Assembly (NCBI GenBank): GCA_913775215.1
Contig: CAJYKO010000061.1
Span: 1 to 10,212, forward strand
Direction of reading: 5' to 3'
Length of the DNA stretch: 10,212 nt
Source of the DNA: an uncultured Devosia sp.
GTDB taxonomy: Bacteria > Pseudomonadota > Alphaproteobacteria > Rhizobiales > Devosiaceae
The notes below the pieces were generated by a model. That model made no database searches, had not been told where the DNA came from, and saw only the letters and a program-made list of their open reading frames with translations. This document shows, in pieces, positions 6,343 through 10,212 of this stretch; positions within the stretch are counted from its first letter, which is position 1; each line of letters opens with the position of its first letter. A program made the translations under genes and the position numbers.

Positions 6343-8991
6343 CTATGTCGTTGTCGCCGTCGCTTTGGTCGATGCTGCCATCGCTCGCACCAGTTCTTCC
6401 TGCGAATAGGGTTTGATCAAAACCTGCGCATCGGGTTGATCCTTGATCGAAGAGGTGTCGCCCGTTGCAAAGACCAGCATGAGGTTCGGCCGTTTCGCCT
6501 GGGCTTGCCGCGCGAGTTCGACACCGGAAATACCAGGCAGGTTGATGTCGGTAACAAGGATATCGACCGGGGCTGTATCGAGTGCTGCCACAGCCTCCTC
6601 GGCGCTTCCCGCTGCTACGACGAGATAGCCCGCTTCTTCGAGAAGATCGGCAGTCGAGAAGCGGATCAGCGCATCGTCTTCGACCAGGAGCACCGTGCGC
6701 TTTGTCGTTACCACCGACGACCCGCCTTCGGTGGGAATGGGGTTTTCAGCCTTCAGTTCGGCCAGCGACTTGCCCTTTTCGCCCTTGCCCAGAACTTGGC
6801 GGAATTTCCATGCCAGCGCTTCGCGTGTGTACGGCTTTGAAAGCAGATCCACGCCAGCGTCGAGACGTCCACCATGAACGATCGAATTCTCGGTATAACC
6901 CGAGGTGAAAAGCACCGCTAAATCTGGTAAGCGTTCGCGTGCCTTGCGGGCCAGTTCCGGGCTTTTGAGCGTGCCGGGCATGACCACGTCGGTGAAGAGA
7001 ATATCGATCGGGATGCCGCTCTCGATAACGCTGAGGGCGCTGCTCGCGTCTACAGCTTTCAAGACTCGATAGCCGAGATCGGTCAGCATTTCGACGACAG
7101 TGGCGCGCACTTCGTCGTCGTCCTCAACCACCAGTACTGTCTCAGTGCCACCTACAATGGGGCCGGCGCTCGCGACCACTTCAACGTCTTCGCTTTCAAG
7201 CGCACGGGGCAGATAGAGCTTGATGGTCGTGCCATGGCCGACTTCGGAATAAATCTTGACGTGCCCGCCCGATTGCTTGGTGAAGCCATAGACCATGGAG
7301 AGACCAAGCCCCGAGCCCTTGCCTTCACCCTTGGTAGAAAAGAATGGCTCGAAGACCTTATCGATGATTTCAGGCGCCATGCCGGTGCCAGTATCGCTAA
7401 CAGCCAGCATGACATATTGGCCAGGTGTTACTTCGTCATGCGAGCGTGCGTAATCGTCATCAAGATGAGCATTTCCCAGTTCGATTGTCAGCTTTCCCTG
7501 ACCGTCCATGGCGTCACGCGCATTGATTGCAAGGTTGAGTAGCGCATTTTCGACCTGGACCGGGTCGATGAAGGTATTCCAGAGGCCCCCGCCGACGACG
7601 GTCTCGACCTCGATGGTCTCCCCTATGGAGCGGCGCAGCATGTCGTCCATGTCGCGCACCAGGCGGCTGATATTGGTGACTTTCGGTTCGAGCGCCTGGC
7701 GGCGACCAAAGGCGAGGAGCTGCGAGGCAAGCTTGGAGCCGCGCGAAACGCCGGCCATGGCATTGGCCACGCGGCGCTCGGCTTGCTCATTGCCGGCAAT
7801 ATCCTTGGCAAGCAGTTGCAGGTTACCTGAGACCACCTGCAGAAGATTGTTGAAATCATGCGCGACGCCGCCGGTCAGCTTGCCGACGGTTTCCATTTTC
7901 TGTGCCTGCGCCAATTTGGCTTCCGCCTGACGTCGCTCGTCGATCTCGGCAATGACGCGCGCTTCGAGATCCTCGTTGAGCTGGCGCAGGGCATTCTCTG
8001 CCGCGCGACGATGCGTGATGTCGGTATGAACGCCAACCCACTCGATGATCTCGCCTTCAGAGCTGAGGATCGGCACGGCACGAATGGCGAAGGTGCGCCA
8101 CGCGCCGCCCTTTTCCCTTACCCTGTGCTCGTGGATATACATGGCTTTGGCTGCCACCGCCTCGTTCCAGCTACGGACGGAGGATTCCTGATCGTCGGGA
8201 TGTACTGCCCTGGACCAGCCGAAACCCTGATATTCCTCAAAGCTCTGGCCGGTCAGTTTGGCCCAGCCCGGCTGTTCGCCGATCATGCGGCCTTCGGCGC
8301 TATTCGTCCAAAGCACGCCATGGACCGCATCCATGGCGGCACGGAATCGACCGACACTGGCTGCAAGACTGAGTTGCAGTGCCGTCTGTTCGGTTTGATC
8401 GATGACAGTACACATGACGCCGTGCACCGTGCCGAGATCGTCATAGACTGGCGTGTAATGGAGATCGAACGTATAGGTTTTCGCACCACCGGCATTATTG
8501 AGAACCATGGGCACGGCAAGCTGGGAAATCCGCTCGCCAGTCCGCGTGCGCTCGATAATGCCGCGATTGAACTCCCAGACTTCCGGCAGCATGGTCGCAA
8601 CGGGTTGTCCAAGCGCAACCGGATGACGCTGGTCTATTATCGGCGCATAAGCGTCGTTGTAGAACATCACATGGTCTGGTCCCCACATCAGAACCTTCGC
8701 CACTGGCGAATTGACGATGTTAACGACTGTCGCGCGTAGCGCATGCGGCCATGTTTCTGTCGGGCCGAGAGGTGAAGACGCCCAATCGATCTGGCGGATC
8801 AAAGCACCGCAGGCACCACCATCAACTGGCCAGGACTGCTGCGGGACCGGCGCCGCCGCAACCCGCAACCGCCGCAGGGCCGAAGCGATCAGTTCCGCCT
8901 CCGACCTGAAACGACCTGTCGCCAATTGGCTGGCGATGAAGTCTTCGAGATCGGCCGGCAGGTCGAGTGTGCGGATTTGTGCTGTGTCCAT
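6343..8991 (-). CDS. Soluble PAS-PAS hybrid histidine kinase with two receiver domains and N-terminal RHH-like segment
   Basis: This 882-residue cytoplasmic signalling protein has no membrane helix. Domains in order: a ParD/CopG-like ribbon-helix-helix segment (about 6-44: LDLPADLEDFIASQL, then RFRSEAELIASALRRLR); a first PAS-like domain with DWASSPLGPTETWP (about 60-205); a second PAS (about 214-330, HPDDQES, ending GVHTDIT); a coiled linker; HisKA with AHDFNN, H378 the phospho-acceptor; HATPase with N-box NLAINARDAMD (486-496), G1 DTGTGM and G2 GSGLGLSM; receiver 1 with D668 in FTDVVMPG and the SKPYT lysine; receiver 2 with D815 in VTDINLPG and IKPYS. It should autophosphorylate in response to an internal or soluble signal and pass phosphate to its receivers. 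No HPt domain is present. I chose the ATG at 8991, 4 bases after the tatD stop, over an ATG at 9063 that would overlap tatD by 68 bases. It is likely cotranscribed with tatD. Confidence 0.93.
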   Translation of the reverse strand: MDTAQIRTLDLPADLEDFIASQLATGRFRSEAELIASALRRLRVAAAPVPQQSWPVDGGACGALIRQIDWASSPLGPTETWPHALRATVVNIVNSPVAKVLMWGPDHVMFYNDAYAPIIDQRHPVALGQPVATMLPEVWEFNRGIIERTRTGERISQLAVPMVLNNAGGAKTYTFDLHYTPVYDDLGTVHGVMCTVIDQTEQTALQLSLAASVGRFRAAMDAVHGVLWTNSAEGRMIGEQPGWAKLTGQSFEEYQGFGWSRAVHPDDQESSVRSWNEAVAAKAMYIHEHRVREKGGAWRTFAIRAVPILSSEGEIIEWVGVHTDITHRRAAENALRQLNEDLEARVIAEIDERRQAEAKLAQAQKMETVGKLTGGVAHDFNNLLQVVSGNLQLLAKDIAGNEQAERRVANAMAGVSRGSKLASQLLAFGRRQALEPKVTNISRLVRDMDDMLRRSIGETIEVETVVGGGLWNTFIDPVQVENALLNLAINARDAMDGQGKLTIELGNAHLDDDYARSHDEVTPGQYVMLAVSDTGTGMAPEIIDKVFEPFFSTKGEGKGSGLGLSMVYGFTKQSGGHVKIYSEVGHGTTIKLYLPRALESEDVEVVASAGPIVGGTETVLVVEDDDEVRATVVEMLTDLGYRVLKAVDASSALSVIESGIPIDILFTDVVMPGTLKSPELARKARERLPDLAVLFTSGYTENSIVHGGRLDAGVDLLSKPYTREALAWKFRQVLGKGEKGKSLAELKAENPIPTEGGSSVVTTKRTVLLVEDDALIRFSTADLLEEAGYLVVAAGSAEEAVAALDTAPVDILVTDINLPGISGVELARQAQAKRPNLMLVFATGDTSSIKDQPDAQVLIKPYSQEELVRAMAASTKATATTT

Positions 8992-8995
8992 GGTC

Positions 8996-9775
8996 CTACA
9001 TACGTCCTGCCTTGGAGAAAAGGCGATAGAAATTATCGGTACTGGCGCGTGCAAGGGCGTCAACGTTAATGCTGCGCAGGTCGGCTAGGAGAGAAGCGGT
9101 GTGAACAAGATTAGCCGGCTCGTTGCGGTCACCCGTGAGTGGCGCTGGCACCATGGATGGCGAGTCGGTCTCTAGAAGAATTCTATCGAGCGGCACAATC
9201 TGCGCAGCGTGACGGATATGGTCGTTGTCTGCATAGGTCAGCAGGCCGCCAAAGCCGAAGTAACCGCCGAGATCTATAGTCGTTTCAAGAAGCCGAGGGC
9301 CGCCAGAAAAGGCATGCACCACGAAGTTGAATTTCTGCTTGGCCATAGCTGAGCGCAGCATTTCAGACATGGTCTCGTCTTCGCGCACTGAATGGATGAC
9401 CAGTGGCAGTCCGGTCTTTTGTGCCGCCGTGATATGGGCTGCAAAGACCTGCTGCTGCGTCTCCCAATCCGCATTGCCATAAAGCCGATCCAGCCCAGCT
9501 TCGCCAATGCCGACCACCTTGGGATGGCTGGTGAAAGATATAATCTCCTCAGCCGTTACATCCGCTTCGTCATCGGCCAGATGGGGCAGGGTGCCCACCG
9601 TGCAGAATATATTCGGATAGCGTTCGGCAATTGCGATAACCCGCCCAGAGTCTCTGACGCGAATCCCAATGTTGACGAAGGCGTCGATCCCGAGGCCCGC
9701 GGCCTTTGCCAGTACCGCATCCCGGTCGTGTGCAAACTCGTCGAAATCAAGATGCAGGTGGCTATCGACAAACAT
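8996..9775 (-). CDS. tatD: TatD-family metal-dependent hydrolase / DNase
   Basis: This 259-residue cytoplasmic TIM-barrel enzyme belongs to the amidohydrolase superfamily; TatD proteins are Mg2+-dependent 3'-5' DNases. The expected metal and catalytic residues are visible in order: the HxH pair in VDSHLHLD at the start, Glu in GIGEAGLD, His in VIHSVR, His in VVHAFSGG, and Asp in LLETDSP near the C-terminus. Length is typical. I chose the ATG at 9775, which starts two residues before the HxH strand as in most family members. An upstream TTG at 9802 has no ribosome-binding site. The gene lies 44 bases after the exporter gene and ends 4 bases before the hybrid kinase, suggesting one transcript. 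Members of this family are also annotated YcfH/YjjV, and the physiological substrate can be other than DNA, so tatD is a family-level name here. Confidence 0.92.
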   Translation of the reverse strand: MFVDSHLHLDFDEFAHDRDAVLAKAAGLGIDAFVNIGIRVRDSGRVIAIAERYPNIFCTVGTLPHLADDEADVTAEEIISFTSHPKVVGIGEAGLDRLYGNADWETQQQVFAAHITAAQKTGLPLVIHSVREDETMSEMLRSAMAKQKFNFVVHAFSGGPRLLETTIDLGGYFGFGGLLTYADNDHIRHAAQIVPLDRILLETDSPSMVPAPLTGDRNEPANLVHTASLLADLRSINVDALARASTDNFYRLFSKAGRM

Positions 9776-9819
9776 GAGCAACTCGGTCGTGCGGGGCGGC
9801 AATAGCTAGCATGACCAAA

Positions 9820-10212
9820 TCATGGCGCAAATACCGGCGGCGGCGCTTTTGTCTCAGAGCTTTCAGCCTGTTCGGCCTCAAGACTAACGACCTGATCCCC
9901 TTGCCGGATGATGCTGCGCCGGTGGGTGATGGCAAGGATCGTCACGTCCTTGAGTTGGCGCAGTTCATCCATGATCTGGCTTTCGGTCGTTTCGTCGAGC
10001 GCTGAACTTGCTTCGTCGAGAAACAGAACCTTGGGGTCGCCATAAAGTGCCCTCGCGATTGAAACGCGCTGTCGCTCGCCGCCTGAAAGCTTGAGCCCGC
10101 GCTCGCCCACGGTCGTCTCAAAGCCGTCATCTAGCTTTTCGATGAAGTCGAGGATCGAGGCCCGCGCCGCGGCCCGCCGCATGCGCTCGGGATCAAAGGC
10201 ACGTCCGAGGAC
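9820..10212 (-). CDS. ABC exporter ATP-binding domain (3' end only)
   Basis: The last 130 residues of an ABC exporter ATPase domain are present; the gene is cut by the right edge and the frame is open to the last base. Motifs are VLGRAFDPERM and DFIEKLDDGFETTVGERG (the stretch before the signature in exporters), LSGGERQR, Walker B VLFLDEASSALD and the H-loop AITHRRS. The VGERGLKLSGGERQR form is typical of fused permease-ATPase exporters (HlyB, MsbA and multidrug groups), so membrane helices are expected upstream of the window. The short tail after the H-loop (QVVSLEAEQAESSETKAPPPVFAP) lacks the usual helical ending of MsbA-like proteins, which is slightly unusual. It is not a copy of the exporter at 3098-4918, whose motifs differ. 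The stop is 44 bases before tatD, so cotranscription is plausible. Substrate unknown. Confidence 0.92.
   Translation of the reverse strand, partial: VLGRAFDPERMRRAAARASILDFIEKLDDGFETTVGERGLKLSGGERQRVSIARALYGDPKVLFLDEASSALDETTESQIMDELRQLKDVTILAITHRRSIIRQGDQVVSLEAEQAESSETKAPPPVFAP

Noticed and set aside
7858..8739. 293-codon plus-strand ORF opposite the PAS domains of the kinase
   Set aside because: It is an antisense shadow with no domain. The minus-strand frame encodes a complete kinase.
8857..8991. A stand-alone ParD antitoxin gene with a nearby ParE toxin
   Set aside because: The RHH-like segment continues in frame into the kinase with no stop, and no ParE-like product is present on either strand nearby.
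8992..9063. Longer start of the hybrid kinase (24 more residues)
   Set aside because: It lies wholly inside the end of tatD and its sequence looks like an out-of-frame reading of that gene. The ATG at 8991 comes 4 bases after the tatD stop.
9776..9802. TTG start of tatD giving nine more residues
   Set aside because: There is no ribosome-binding site before the TTG, and TatD proteins normally start just before the HxH strand, as the ATG at 9775 does.
3098..10212. The two ABC exporter sequences as a duplicated repeat
   Set aside because: The shared motifs are those of the whole family. Flanking residues and C-terminal tails differ, so there is no sign of a recent duplication.

Overview
The window reads as chromosomal DNA of an alphaproteobacterium, most likely a member of the Hyphomicrobiales (rhizobia, Devosia and relatives). 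This rests on GC-rich coding with strong C/G at third positions, a peptide-type sugar/peptide ABC importer linked to uronate genes, and a soluble PAS/HisKA/REC hybrid kinase of a type common in that order. The genus cannot be read from the sequence. I see no rRNA, tRNA, CRISPR array, insertion sequence or prophage.

Left part (1-3037, plus strand): a tight run of four genes. It holds the end of a DppD/OppD-type importer ATPase (entering from the left edge), a complete DppF-type ATPase, a short mannonate dehydratase (UxuA-like) and an NAD-dependent extended short-chain dehydrogenase. Overlaps of 8 and 4 bases and one 33-base gap indicate one operon. The two ATPases would power uptake through a permease pair encoded upstream, outside the window. 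The two enzymes suggest that the imported compound is a uronate, a uronate-containing oligosaccharide or a related sugar acid.

Middle part (3098-6150, minus strand): a complete MsbA-like half-size ABC exporter converges on the catabolic operon across a 60-base gap with a hairpin. Upstream of it lie a possible 35-codon leader ORF, a strong intrinsic terminator and a CorA-type divalent-metal channel. The corA 5' leader can fold so that its Shine-Dalgarno sequence is paired, with a competing upstream hairpin. It is a candidate cis-regulatory RNA.

Right part (6343-10212, minus strand): an apparent three-gene operon read right to left. It has the end of another ABC exporter (cut by the right edge), a TatD-family metal-dependent hydrolase/DNase and a large soluble hybrid histidine kinase. 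The kinase begins with a segment that looks like a ParD-type ribbon-helix-helix DNA-binding domain, followed by two PAS domains, HisKA, HATPase and two receiver domains. That architecture is the most unusual protein feature here. No complete new multi-gene system is evident. The two observations most worth following are the RHH-kinase fusion and the structured corA leader.
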